A DNA stretch of 64,000 bases, taken from NCBI GenBank assembly GCA_963662175.1, contig OY759216.1:32133087-32197086 (forward strand), in the 5' to 3' direction. The position numbers and the translations under genes were made by a program. This document shows positions 1 to 26,204 of this stretch, piece after piece. How positions within the stretch are numbered: the first letter of the stretch is position 1; each line of letters opens with the position of its first letter. Source of the stretch: Aradus depressus. Its lineage: Eukaryota; Arthropoda; Insecta; Hemiptera; Aradidae. Below the pieces are notes generated by a model. It was not told the origin of the DNA, did not search any database, and saw nothing but the letters and a program-made list of their open reading frames with translations.

Positions 1-168
1 TTAATGGAACTAGACTGAAAAAAAGTGGGGGTGTTGGATATTCTCCAAGAAAAACAAACATTTTTTGGGAAAGGCTATTATTCTAAACATACTATTTTAA
101 TATGACGTCTCTCAGTTAAATAGATATTTTCATCTCAAAGCAACTAGTTGATATTGATTATTTTGCAG

Positions 169-1244
169 CAGGAAGCGAGACCCCACCGGCCCAACGGAGC
201 CCCAGGAGCAAGGCACAGGCCCCCGGCCAGATGATCCGCTCCAACTCCTCGGGAGGATTCACCCACCACCACCAGCCCCCGAGCTCACCACGGGGGCGGG
301 TTCGTGCCGGACAGCCCTGTCTGGCTGACCTAGAGTTTCCCCCACCCCCGCCCCCGGAGGACCTGGGCCCAGCCGCCCCTCAGCCCTATAGGTTCGGGGT
401 AAGTCTGAGGAAGAGAGAGCCCTCCACCGACAGCGCAGGTTCGGCCAAATCAGAACCGGGACCAAGAAGGGCGCCCAAGGAGCGGCCCCCTAGCCCGCCC
501 ATCAAGCAGCCGCCCCCAGTCCCGCAACAGCAACAACAGGACAAGGACAAGGAGTCCCCGGAGGAGGTGCTCAAATCGGCCCTCCCAGGCATGATGAAAG
601 AGATGATGGAACTGAAAGAGGAGGGCGAGGGGAGAAAGACGAAGAAGACACCAGCCAAGCCGGAGAGCAAGGTGGAGGACATCGTAGAGATGAAATCTAA
701 ACTGAGGAAGGTGGAGGTGCGGCCCCAGGAGGATGAAGAGGAGGAGGACAAGAGGCGTAGCACGGGGAGCATCAGCAGTCTGAAGAAGATGTGGGAGGGG
801 GAGAGTCCGCCAGAGGGAGGCGTGCGGAAGTGGCCCCCGCCGGAGGAGAAGCCAGCCGTGCCCACCAAGCCCGCCACGGTGCGCAAGCCGCCTCCCCCTC
901 CCGCTATCTATGCCACCCCTGGTGGCGGCCTCTCCAGTGTGCTGGAGATTTGGCAGGCCCTCGAGAGCAGCATCTGCACTCTCAAGACGGCTTCCTCCGT
1001 CAGTTCGGCCAACTGGCTCCAGCTCTCCGACAAGGTGGGCCTCTTCCACTCGTCCTGTCTGGGCTACGTCAGCTGCGTGGCGCCCCCCGCTACCCGCTTC
1101 CATCTGATGGAGCTGCTGAGCCGGGTAGAGGCCCAGGGTCGTCATCTCCGCTCTGCTGGCCACAAGAACTCTGCCGATAACGGCCGCGTCCTGGATGAGC
1201 TCCACAACACCCTCAAGGATGTCCTCAACGCTGTGCAGAGATAG
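169..1244 (+). CDS. Abl: Abl tyrosine-protein kinase, last coding exon (proline-rich linker and F-actin-binding domain)
   Basis: Abl is a cytoplasmic non-receptor tyrosine kinase that couples receptor signalling to actin remodelling. Only its C-terminal exon is here; the SH3, SH2 and kinase exons lie upstream of the window. The exon follows a pyrimidine-rich acceptor ending TTTTGCAG at 168, and the reading frame (codons starting at 171) runs open to TAG at 1242-1244. Counting from the ATG at 231, residues 1-110 are rich in proline (FPPPPPPEDLGP, PPSPPIKQPPP), the middle is charged Lys/Glu sequence, and residues about 235-337 match the Abl F-actin-binding domain (GLSSVLEIWQALESSICTL, NWLQLSDKVGLFHSSCLGYV, and a C-terminal helix ending DVLNAVQR). 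The ATG at 231 is internal, not a true start. GC-rich coding sequence contrasts sharply with the AT-rich flanks. Very sure of the family. Confidence 0.95.
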
Positions 1245-1257
1245 ACACTCGCCATCA

Positions 1258-1411
1258 GGTTCTATCTGCTCGAGTTGCTGAGCAGGGCCGTCTTCTCCGC
1301 TCTGCTGGCTATAAGAACTGGCCTCTGGTCTCCTGAACTCTGTCGATAACGGCCGCGTCCTAGAAGAGTCTCCTCAAGGTTGTCAACGCTGTACAGAGAT
1401 AGAACACCCAC
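1258..1411 (+). pseudogene. Decayed tandem copy of the Abl C-terminal coding segment in the 3' UTR
   Basis: Bases 1258-1411 align with the real coding end at about 1097-1250. Shared blocks include GAGTTGCTGAGC against GAGCTGCTGAGC, CTCCGCTCTGCTGGC, GATAACGGCCGCGTCCT, and the final CTGTACAGAGATAGA against CTGTGCAGAGATAGA. The copy has a short insertion (CTGGCCTCTGGTCTC region) and small deletions that break the frame. It therefore lies untranslated behind the functional stop. Confidence 0.85.
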
Positions 1412-2016
1412 CAACTGCTGTAAATAGTACTATATTTTTATTAAGTGGGCCCCCCGCGCCCTGTGATATTTCTCATGTACATAGACCTTTTTTATTTACT
1501 TCTTTTCTAATCAACTTTTCCAACAAACTCGAACTTTTTGTATGCTCAAGCGTTTTTAAGTTTTTATTATAGTATCGTTTTGTTACGTTATATATCGTAG
1601 GTGGAGTGCCACAGACGAGATAAGATGAATGTGTAGAGTGCGTCGGAACGTTTTAACATGTAAACTGTGTATGCTAGTCTTTTTTTTTTTTTATTAAGGA
1701 AGGATAAAGTTAAACTGGAAATGAAAAGAAATGTATAAACAATTGGGGAAATATATATATATACATATAAATAGGAACAGTGTTCTCTATATAAACTGAT
1801 TTTCCTTCATGATTTTTGTATAAAAATAATTAGAATTTTATCTTATTTTTAAAAGAAACAGAATCGAATAATATATGCTCTCCAGTGTTTTCACGAATCA
1901 TCTGAAGAAAAAGTTGGCTTTTCTATATTTTCTCCAGAGCGTTAACCTGCCAACTTTTATATATTTTAGATACAAGCATTAAACATTATGTTGAGGAATA
2001 TTAGCCATAAAAATTA

Positions 2017-2022
2017 AATAAA
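2017..2022 (+). terminator. Candidate poly(A) signal AATAAA for Abl
   Basis: AATAAA about 770 bases after the Abl stop, followed by a TATTATTATTTTATT stretch. AT-rich sequence makes chance matches common; a second AATAAA lies at 2707-2712. Confidence 0.35.
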
Positions 2023-2039
2023 TGTATTATTATTTTATT

Positions 2040-4600
2040 AGCGTTTTGTTGCAGTTATTTATTATTTCAATTATAGAAGTATTATCAAATGAATTTGATT
2101 TATTTGGTTCAAACTACGTATTATAAATTGAGAGTATCTATATATTGCCTTGTGTACAGTTGGACAGCTATACGGTTTTTATCTTAGTACCCAGCTTAGT
2201 GTAATATACACGTACATACTTATATAATGTATATGTATATATATAACATAAAAAAATTGAAATATAGAAAATTATTTGTTTTAAACTTTATTAAATTGCT
2301 CTTTTCTAGGAGATAAATGTGACATAATTGACAAAATTATTTTATTATGAACTTGTTTTAAATTCGTTCCTATAACATATACTTTATTATATAGTTACTG
2401 ACTCCATACTGAGTCTATGTATTATTTTACCTTATTTGGATTTATTATTCACAAAGTCTTATTATGACTGATTTATTTTATTTTTCCCCCCTTTCAAATA
2501 ATACTATTTTGTTGTGATTTTTATCTTTTTAATTTATTTTACTACTGTAAATTATACATATAAAACACAGTTTGATTTACTGAAAAACATAATGAATAAA
2601 TATATTTCTTGCATTTATAAGCATTGTATAGTTGTTCATATTGTAATTCTGTATTTCCTATTTATCAATTTAGTTTCTTCAGGATGCCGTATATGTAACA
2701 CTGTACAATAAAAAAATTTAAAAAAAGTAATCAATCTTTTTTTTTTTTTTTTTTCCATTTTATTTTATATTATATACCTAGCTTATATTAATTCGGTCAA
2801 ATCTCCCGATCACTTTTTCAGTCACTTCTAATAGAGATAAAAGTTTGAAACTTGGTAGATATGCCTCAATGCATTATATTCAGACAGATTAGTAATGAGA
2901 GCAGATAAAGTAATGTACCAATTAATTTGAGGTTATCATTTTAGAAAACATTTAAAATGTAAAAAATGAATAAAACGTACGTTTTTCAAAATATTGTCTC
3001 ACAAAATATATATAATATGTGGGAGTACTTTCCGTATTGCTACCATCCTCAACGAATCACAAATATATTTGTTCAGTCCGTGGCTGTAGATAAATATATT
3101 TTTTTAGATAATATTTTCTTTATTTTTCATTGTTTCACAAAATCTCCACAGAAAATGTTAAGTATCATTTAAAACGTCATTTATTTTATTAAATTAAGAT
3201 GAACGTATGACGGTACTAATTAAATGTAGAAAAAACCTAGATACTGATTGCAATACTTCCCGAAACATCTAGGATTAATTTTGAAACCGAAAAATAAATG
3301 GGAGAATAGTATAGCTGCCGAAAATATATTATTCTGAATTAAAATTTCTTCATACAACCTGAAAATAAATAATTTGTAAAATATATATGCCGTTACCACT
3401 ACACAATGGCTGTTGGTGGAGAAGTTCGGGTGGACGTCTTACCGAGAGGGAATCTTCGGTCCACTCCTCGGAAGAAGTGGAAACTCCGGTCACAAACAGA
3501 ACATCTGCTAAAACCAGTTATTTAGGCTGATACTCAGGTGGTCGAAAAAGTCTTGAAGAAGAGTTAGAAACGACTAATTAGTCTGTAATAACATCTATAT
3601 TCGAAGCGTATCCATGCTATTTATTTCTTGTACTTATTTCAACTTCTGTTTATTGATGGCAGATTACCCGCACATCCTACTTCCCGTTTTATGTTAGTAA
3701 TCGGTTAGTCTCATTATCGATCCGCTTATTACTTAATAGCTGTCAAAGCTTCGTTCAAAATTTTGAAATGCCACATGACCTATTATAAGGATGTTTTGTG
3801 TTCAATTTCTTTAAAACCCTATCAACTGTTAAGGAGATTATCACTCATTTTAAGTGTTGGTCCCCACACTCCCGTTCAAAATGTGATCCTGTTTGAACCG
3901 AGCCTACAAGAATGCTACATTTGAAATTTAACGAAAAGCTGTTGTTCAGCTTATGCCTAGGCAATTACCCTATCAGCCCGGTTAGTAATTTTAGCCTGTT
4001 TGTAACGGCTTACATGTTCAGCACTCTCGAGGCCCTCGCTTCAACAGTTCGGTTTGTTCTTTCTTTTAAATTAGAGCTACGAGTTAAAATCTCCATGACT
4101 TGATAATATCTTAGGCATCCAGTGGTTAGGGCTTACCCGGAAAGGTATTCCCGTTCCAAAGGCCCTTGTAAATTACTGTAATTGTGTAATAGGTTCGGAG
4201 TCAGTCTGGAGGTAAGGCTACAAAAAATGTTATCTATGGGCCTTCGGAGAATAGAAGCTTGGGGTGGGTGGTCTTCTAAATTTTTTTTCTTTCATTTTAT
4301 CGGCCATTTATTTACGAACTACATGCTTAATTTCGTCCCACCACCTCCCCGATGCGAGATGCTGCCTACGCCTCTGCTACTAACAAAAAAAAAAGTTTTC
4401 TTAGAAAAGTTATTATTCATTCATTTACTTCTCATGTATACACACAAGGAATCAAAGAAAAACAAATTAAAAAATTTAAATTTTTGTAAATACATCACTA
4501 TGTAATTTCAAAAGAAATTAACTACTTTACGCAATTTATTAATATGTATTAAATAACAGAACAAACTCTTGTTAATAAAAGCAATAATATTACTTTTAAA
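2040..4600. other. AT-rich intergenic sequence, no gene seen
   Basis: Low-complexity AT-rich DNA between the convergent Abl and LRSAM1 genes. Two patches are less AT-rich and look repeat-derived but I cannot name them: 3390-3560 and 4110-4210. The second has an A-box-like string (TCCAGTGGTTAGGG). Short open frames here lack codon structure or family signatures. Confidence 0.5.
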
Positions 4601-4604
4601 CAGT

Positions 4605-4708
4605 TATGTAAGCCATAGATAGCGTTTTTTCCGGAAATGAAAATCGGTCCAGTAGTTTCGGAGACTTCCTACATACAAACTTACGTCTTTATACATTAGT
4701 ATAGATTA
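4605..4708 (+). mobile_element. 3' tail of an RTE-like non-LTR retrotransposon (fragment)
   Basis: The string AATCGGTCCAGTAGTTTCGGAG followed by TACATACAAACTTACGTC and ATTAGTATAGAT is the familiar 3' tail form of insect RTE-type LINEs and their derivatives. No coding part is visible. Confidence 0.55.
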
Positions 4709-5800
4709 TATACATAGGGATCGCAAGAAAAAAAATTGAGGGATAGAAATAAAAAACCTTCATAATCCTTAAAAATATATTTTTAATTCATAAAAGAAGA
4801 ATATAAGAATTAATGTAAATAATCAATACAGGTATTTTCTAAATATGTACTGCCTACGCCGGATCCACATTACATAACAAAACATGCTAAATGGCTTTAA
4901 GTTATATATGTAGCTCGTTGCAGAAAAATAACAATCCATGTGCCCGTTTGCAGCTACTAAACGCTATTTCTATTGTCTTTCGTTGCCCAGTTAAACATAT
5001 ATTATTTTACACTCAAACATATGATATTTATCATAAACCTATTCTAAGTATCAATCCAATCGTAATATTGAAGAAAAACATTATTGTAAATAATTTTTTA
5101 AAAAAACTGGAAAAGAGATAAAACAAATTTCCTATATTCTTAAATATTGTGGACCCGGCTTAAGAAGTGATTCGATTGGAAGCAGGTGAAAGGATACAAA
5201 ATAAAATATATTTCGTAACCATTTAAGTGATTTAGGTCTGTATTCCGTAAGTAAGCACTCGACAGTTACGAAACAGCGGTTTGGCTTAACCCCAATTCTT
5301 TATCTATCAATCAATCAGATTACCTTTTGAAAAAAAATGTAATAGAGATGTTACGAGTACAACAATGTATTTGATTGGTTGGAAGGTAAAGATGCAGTTA
5401 GGCCAAACATGATTCCAACTAAAACCGACCCTCGACATGACTAGTAGAACTGCAGAACTACTTTGGTTCAGTTTGACTAGATCAAATTAAATAATAACTT
5501 TAAAAATCTCTTGTTAATATTGAGCAGGAAGACCTCAAAGTTCTTTTTCCGGTCCAATACAATAAAGAATAACCCCTCTTAAATAATTATATTATTTTTT
5601 AGTGTAACAATTTCATATTTATAATAAGAGTCTTCAAATGTCTTTCAAAGGCTTTCCATTAGGGTTTATATCTTTACACACCACTGATAATGAAGGGTGC
5701 GAAAATAAACACTTCTGGATACATATGTATGGAACAGTTCAACAGAGATACAATTCCAAATTTTACAGGTTTGAGTGATTGCCAGTATTACGTGGATAAA
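4709..5800. other. AT-rich intergenic sequence, nothing recognised
   Basis: AT-rich, with small homopolymer A/T runs and short unconvincing open frames. No exon, RNA gene or clear repeat ends were found on either strand. Confidence 0.4.
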
Positions 5801-5879
5801 TATACAGGGTATACACACCAGCCCGTACACCTAGGGACCTAAGCATTCAATGCTCTTACCAATGGCCCTACTTTTACGA

Positions 5880-5985
5880 GGTTCTTTTACCTCCTGGATA
5901 AAAAAAACTGGAAGAGCCTCAGCCGGGTTTGAAACCGCGGTCTTAAGCTCAGTAGCCTAGCACGATGTTATTACGCAGATAAGTC
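5880..5985 (-). mobile_element. tRNA-derived SINE, head fragment
   Basis: On the - strand this carries a degenerate tRNA-like head with a TAGGCTACTGAGCTTAAGA part and a GGTTTCAAACCCGG B-box-like part. It resembles the heads of the two longer SINEs at 12.9-13.2 and 23.3-23.6 kb. The body is not preserved. Confidence 0.5.
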
Positions 5986-6193
5986 CCCAAGAGCAAATAA
6001 TAAATGCTGTTCTATCTCAAAACCATTATTTTTGAATTGTTTCCCACTTGAACTGGGGCGACGATATGTGTTATAATATCGTAGGTGTTTCATTATATAA
6101 AATTATATTAAAAATAGCAGGTACTTTAAATCATTGCAAATTTTACGTGTACAAAAATGTTGATAATATAAAAGTAACAGGTAATATAGAAGG

Positions 6194-20557
<14,364 letters not shown>

Positions 20558-20979
20558 TGTCAATAAACTGAGATCCACTAAACATAATGAGCAGTAATTT
20601 TTTGTGTTTTAAAACAACTTATGGAGTCCTTCGTCACGAATTGAATTATTTTTGATTCATAAAATTAAATCTAAGTATGAGCAAGCAAATCGTAGCCTTA
20701 AATCGAACTGCATCGAAAGGTGTAACCTCACTCGTTATCAGAGGCTCTGATAAAATTAGATCAGGCCATTAGCAGCCATATCGATACTGGAAATTGCTTT
20801 ATTGTCGATAGATATGATTATTACCTAAAATATTTTCTAATTTTCGTTGTCAAGAGGATTTTATGTTTTATAATAAATATTAAATGTTCAGTAATAAATG
20901 TAATATGCAAAAAGGAATGATTTACTTTTTATTTTTTCTTCTGGAGCTTGTTAGTTCAAAATACTTAAAGGTCCTTTTT

Positions 20980-21304
20980 AAAGAACAGAAGGGAAAAATT
21001 ACACCAACGTCAAATAATTTTCACAGATGGCTCTAAGTGCGGAAATGAAGTGGGTTATGCAGTGGTGATAGGGGACAAAGCTTACAAATATAAGCTAACC
21101 CAACAATGCAGCTTCTACACTGCAGAACTTAGTGCAATCGCGGCTGCTCTCCACATGATAACGGCGGTGGAAGGGAAATTTTTTCTACTTTGTTCGGACT
21201 CCTTATCAGCGCTCCAGGGCATTGTAGCCCTCTACAACAAAAATAATCTGATATGCAAAATACAGGAATATGTGGACATGCTAGACCAGTTAGGGAAAAA
21301 TGTG
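20980..21304 (+). mobile_element. LINE RNase H domain fragment
   Basis: The frame opens about 20996 and reads HQRQIIFTDGSKCGNEVGYA, then YTAELSAIAAALHM and LLCSDSLSALQGI. It ends at TAA about 21302-21304. TDGS, AELSAI and SDSLSAL carry the Asp, Glu and Asp of an RNase H active site as found in jockey/I/R1-type LINEs. The rest of the element is missing. It lies just upstream of the LRSAM1 start, on the opposite strand. Confidence 0.85.
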
Positions 21305-21379
21305 TAAATATTTGTGTGTACTAAGAAAAATAAAACAGTAATCAACAATGCTGACAAAATTAATAAGTTAAGTAGCAGA

Positions 21380-21404
21380 GGGGGGGGGGGGGGGGGGGGG
21401 GGGG
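21380..21404 (+). repeat. Poly-G run (25 G)
   Basis: Twenty-five G in a row; the minus-strand poly-Pro open frame over it is an artefact. Confidence 0.95.
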
Positions 21405-21419
21405 AAACATCAAACAAAT

Positions 21420-22790
21420 TCGTTTAGGTTTTGGTAGCAGTTTGTTCACTCAATATTTACAACGCAAAGCAGAGTAAAAAATTGCGAGTAGTAGAATAGC
21501 AGTTCGGCAATTGGCAACAAAACAGCAGATAGTAGGAAAATACAGCTCGATGAGTAAAATGAAAGGAAAATAACAAGTACAACTGAAAGTTAGTATACAC
21601 TGATAAAGTACCCTGATATTAAAATCTATTATTTTTGTTATTTATGTAGCGGTCTGCTACTTTTGAAAGAAAATAACTTGAAAAATATAAGGTTGTTAAA
21701 TAGCAACCAACCACACAACTGGGAGCTACTTACCTTTGTCATTCCACCTTCTACCCTTGTTCAGCTAGCACAACCTGTAGTTCCTTTTCCATGTTTTTCC
21801 AAAAGGGTTCACGTTTGTCAATTTTCCCAGCCTCCTGCTTGTTCGCAGCCTTTTCCCCAAGGTTAATTACACCTGTATCATCCAAACTTACCAATTTCCT
21901 CCCGGTAGTTTTTTCTTCAAAATAGAACCAGGGAACATGCCACCCTTCTATCTACTAGAACTTTCTACAGCTGTCCACTGGCCAGAGAAGCGGACCAACC
22001 TATGAAACCTATAAACTATCTGATTAACTATTTTCCAAAATCACAGTTACCCCTTAGGTAACATACATTCCATACATTCACATATTTTTGGGACACTTTA
22101 ATGTACAAATATGGTTTTATTTTTAACCAAATTTTGATTTGTTATATGTACGGTTCGTATTCATTCATTTTCTCGCGGTTCTATTAAATACCAAATTTTT
22201 GTAAACAGGTTCCAATAGCCTCTTACGCTAAACAGATTTTTTTTTTTTTTTTCTTTTTGTTCAACCGTAGAGGAAGCCTTTATATCATTTGATTAAATTG
22301 CACCGGATTTATAAATTGAACTGGATGGGTAACATAGGTTATTATTAACATAGTTCCCTGGTAACATAAATTGCAATTATAATATACTAAGTACAGTTTC
22401 AGATTAATCTTAACATGTTGAGACCCATGTGATAGAGAAGGCCAGAAACAAATTAAATCAGGCGGTCTTAAGGACTTATTCGTAATCTAAGTTAATAAAA
22501 ATAATTTTTTTCTGCTTTTCTTATAATTTTAAAGCTGAAATAAAATAGGTCAGGGCTATGTTTCTACTTAACTTTGGTGTACAATATATCCTTTGGGTCG
22601 CCTCGATGGGTTTTGGATACGATGAGGGATTCGCCATGTCTACCTTTTCAATGTTGGGTCTAGGTTCCAGAAAGAGCGGGACATCTCGGGTCGGTGTGGC
22701 ATCCCAGGACTGAAGCTGAAGATCGAGAGGAATTGAGAAGAAGGAGGTTTGGACTCGGCTAGGTCTGCAGGCATTCAGTATTTCAAAATT
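21420..22790. other. Intergenic, nothing recognised
   Basis: AT-rich with a less AT-rich patch at 22590-22780 (GGGTCGCCTCGATGGGTTTT onward) that looks repeat-derived. No exon with plausible splice sites was found. Confidence 0.4.
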
Positions 22791-22794
22791 TGAA

Positions 22795-23165
22795 TCTTAC
22801 ATTATTTAAGGGAACGTTTCGACCCTGAACTCGTTATCAGCCCATTCTAAATGCTGTCATTTTAGTAAATAATCAAACAGTAATAAAGGTAAGAAAGAAA
22901 GAAACTTCTGAATAAGAAGTAGGTCTGATGATGTGTCGTTGGGTAATGTAGATATTTAAAAGACAGTAACCTAGCTATTTTGCTATGAAAGAGCGGACCG
23001 TAAGTGATGAAGATGTTGCTAGGTCTTAAAATATCTACATTTTACAATGAGACATATATTTTTTTTTCTTTACTTCTTCCTATCTTTATGGATGTTTTCT
23101 TAGCATTGAGAATGCTGATGATGATGAGCTTAAGCTCGAAACGTTTCCTTAAATACTAAGACTAA
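22795..23165. mobile_element. Inverted-repeat element with hammerhead-like ends
   Basis: The right end has CTGATGATGATGAGCTTAAG, CTCGAAACG and TTTCCTTAAATACT (23115-23160). The left end has the reverse complement of CTGATAACGAGTTC, AGGGTCGAAACG and TTCCCTTAAATAAT (22801-22840). The two ends are clearly related and face each other. The interior is unremarkable. Confidence 0.6.
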
Positions 23166-23262
23166 AAGTTTAGAAGACGGAATGTTTGTAAACATTCACT
23201 TTATCTGTCTTCCTCTACCCCTCCATCTCTATTTGATCTAGAGCTTTTACATTTAGTTAATG

Positions 23263-23556
23263 TGACTCATGCCCGGGCTTTAACTACGAGATCATATCGC
23301 CTCATACCAAAGCACTCTTTTGTCGCTCTGGTGAAAATGAGTCCGACTTTATTGTGGGAGCCCTAAATATGCTTACCCTGGTTTAGTTTACCTAGGTTAG
23401 GGGTATTAGCGAATACCATCGCTTAATATCCCAGTCGAAGGACGGCATGCTCAAAAGTTTTTCCTCCCAGATAAAAATGGAAGTTCCGGCAGGGTTTCGA
23501 AACCGCCATCTTGAGCTTGGTGGGCCAGCATGATACCTCTGAGCTACTGGCACCCT
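23263..23556 (-). mobile_element. tRNA-derived SINE, second long copy, about 294 bp
   Basis: Read on the - strand, the head is AGGGTGCCAGTAGCTCAGAG (A-box TAGCTCAGAGG), followed by the B-box GGTTTCGAAACC, a body with CCATCGCTTAATATCCCAGT on the + strand, and a tail ending at GCCCGGGCATGAGTC. It aligns along its length with the SINE at 12853-13170, with moderate divergence. Confidence 0.8.
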
Positions 23557-23599
23557 AGAACTTATCAAACAACTCCACTTGAACATTTTATGGCTAAAT

Positions 23600-25570
23600 C
23601 TATCCTTCTAAAAAAATGTTCTTGGAAAAAGCTTACCCTCTGCTATGTAATATAACTGCCCTCTCATTATAACATATCATAACTGTAGAATTACTCATGT
23701 CTCCATGTATCTGTTTTCCAAATAATATAAGAGTTTTTAACATTTTGGAGTTCATAGTATAATGTAATATTACGATGAATAGAAATATGAAAAACTATTG
23801 GTCGTAAAAGTTTACATTTCGCATTGTTTTTTAGATACATAGCAATACGTTAATAAATATTACTAAAAAAATATCATTTCTCAAAAACACCAAAACAGAA
23901 ATAAATGTTTAGGACTAATAGTTTCAGAGACACTGATTTTAATATATCAATACATTGAGCAGAAACAAATATGATTTAACAGAAAACTTTGTCATACTGT
24001 GTCAAAAGTGCAAAACTATATGAATTAAAAAAATAGAAAAATTGCTCGGGTAAACAAAAAATGTACTTGCGAACGTTTCATAAAAAAAAATTATTTAAAA
24101 AAGAGACAGGAGGCATTGTGAATTAATCCCTCTAATTAAAAATATTTTGCAAACGAATAGCAACTGATTTATGAAAATATAAAAAAAAAACATTTTACTT
24201 TAAACTGAATTTTATTTAACAAACTTAACAAAAATTTAGTACTAACAAAGCAGATGCTAATATATTTTTTTTTAATTTTTCATTTTTTTTTCAAAAATAA
24301 AGGATTTTTTTAAACAATATTACATACTAAATATTAAAATATATTATGAAATGTTGTATTTATTATTATAAACGTCATGTTTAAAGATAAATAAACCTAG
24401 ATTTATTCTTCTCCCTTACATCTCAGAAAAAATACAACTTATAACACAAAATAACAATTGAATAATAATAACAAAACAGGTTTACAGAGAGAAAGACAGA
24501 AGACTAACATAAAATGAATGAGTACAAAATTTGGTATACATAAATAATATCGGATTAAACCCAGTCTGTTTGTTGATATAGATCAGGCTAGAAACAGGCT
24601 GGGCTTAACTCACATCAAACCACAAATATCCAATTTAAATTATATCGATTGTTGACTGGTAAAACTCATGATGTAAATTTTCACAGTTTTAAAAAACTGT
24701 GGAGTTATGAAGTTTTACTTGTTGCAATGTTGCCATAGAACCGCGATTCCTAATTTTTTTTTTTTTGCTACATGTATTTTACCAGCTAACCATCGATTTA
24801 CAAAGAGAAAAACAGAAGTCAAACATAAAATTAAAAGAAAAGAACCAATGGGTTAGATCAATAGTTTGAGTACAATATATTTCATTTATGGAATTCGTGG
24901 GGAAAAAATTACATTTTAAAATTTTATTAAAATTAATAATATATAAAATAATATTTTGTTCAGTATTTTAAAACATGACAACTTAAACAGTAATTTTCTC
25001 AAACATTCTGGCGTACATGGCTCTTTTTCGGTAGAGCTCTTCAATCGTGCCTATTGACCGTAATTCTGTGTACAACATAGCAGCAATTAATGCTTTTAAT
25101 CTAAACAAATACAACTATCTAATATAAAAGTATATACCTATATACATTAAATTGAAAAGATATTATTTAACGAGAACAAATTAAATCAAATGTATAGGAA
25201 TGTTTTCTTCACATGCTAATAAGAATAGTTGCTTCTACACATTTCATTCTTCCTCCACCATCAGTCAGAAAAAATTAACAAAGAAAGATAATATTTAATA
25301 ATATGTCAGAAACAGGAAACAGAGAAAAAAAAAAGAAACCACATTCCCTTTGACAAAGGTATTATTTTTTATAAATAGAAATTCACAACATTCTCAAAGA
25401 GGTTATTTGAAAAACAAATAAGTAGTAAATCGAAAAATATAATAAAATGGTTAAAAGTGGTCAAGAAAGATAAATCCTGCAAGATACATAGCACAAACAC
25501 TCATTTATGGCAATTATTAATGTGAAATCAGTAACAATAACGACAAACATATCTGCTGTAAGTGGTGCTC
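23600..25570. other. AT-rich intergenic sequence, nothing recognised
   Basis: Very AT-rich with A runs. No exon, RNA gene or clear repeat ends seen. Confidence 0.4.
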
Positions 25571-26024
25571 TCTACTAAATATTGTCTAAACCGTTAAGTG
25601 CCATTCAAGGCCCAACTACAGCAGTAAGCTCCAGCGGCCTATTCTAAATTTAACAACAAATACCTTTTATTTTATGTATATTTGTATTGTTATTTAATTT
25701 GTATTTATAAAACCTTGTTAGGAAACCTGAACGATCGTTTTCAGGTTTACTTAAAAATTGTGATTGCCAGCATAATGGTGAATTATTATATCCCCACAGA
25801 CCGTTTACTTCACCTGATATTATTTGGTAACTGTGGCGTTCATTAACCTCTCGGAACCCGGTTTTTAACAACTATATTGTTAAATTATTTAAAAATCGAC
25901 TTGAATGATTCAAACAGTCGGGTAGGTAATGTAGTTATGGGGCCAGGCCACTGTAAGCACTAGTGTAGCGGATTCTGAAACCAGCTGGAATGGCACTTAT
26001 TGGTTTAGATAATATTTATCTCTA
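25571..26024. mobile_element. Inverted-repeat (MITE-like) element, about 454 bp
   Basis: Terminal arms 25571-25606 and 25988-26024 are inverted: AAATATTGTCTAAACC and TAAGTGCCATTC on the left, GAATGGCACTTA and GGTTTAGATAATATTT on the right. The interior holds no transposase. Confidence 0.7.
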
Positions 26025-26069
26025 CACAACCAGCTGTGGAACTATGCGAAGACTGGCACATGGAGCGGC

Positions 26070-26070
<1 letters not shown>

Positions 26071-26102
<32 letters not shown>
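26071..26102 (+). repeat. Poly-C run (32 C)
   Basis: Thirty-two C in a row, just before a long purine-rich block. Confidence 0.95.
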
Positions 26103-26104
<2 letters not shown>

Positions 26105-26204
26105 ATCACAACAATTGAGCACAATACAATTATTTACCTGTGGAAAAGCAATCCCCCACTACATGGCTACTGCAAATCGCAACTACATATACTTTCAATT
26201 ATTA

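Larger units (their letters stand above)
1245..2030 (+). other. Abl 3' UTR
   Basis: AT-rich sequence follows the Abl stop. The first 170 bases are a decayed copy of the coding end (see separate entry); after that come T-rich and TA-rich stretches with no open frame of note. The end is placed at a candidate AATAAA at 2017-2022. A longer form could reach AATAAA at 2707-2712. Confidence 0.5.

Noticed and set aside
259..1205. Minus-strand and other-frame open frames over the Abl exon
   Set aside because: GC-rich shadow frames; the Abl frame alone has recognisable conserved domains.
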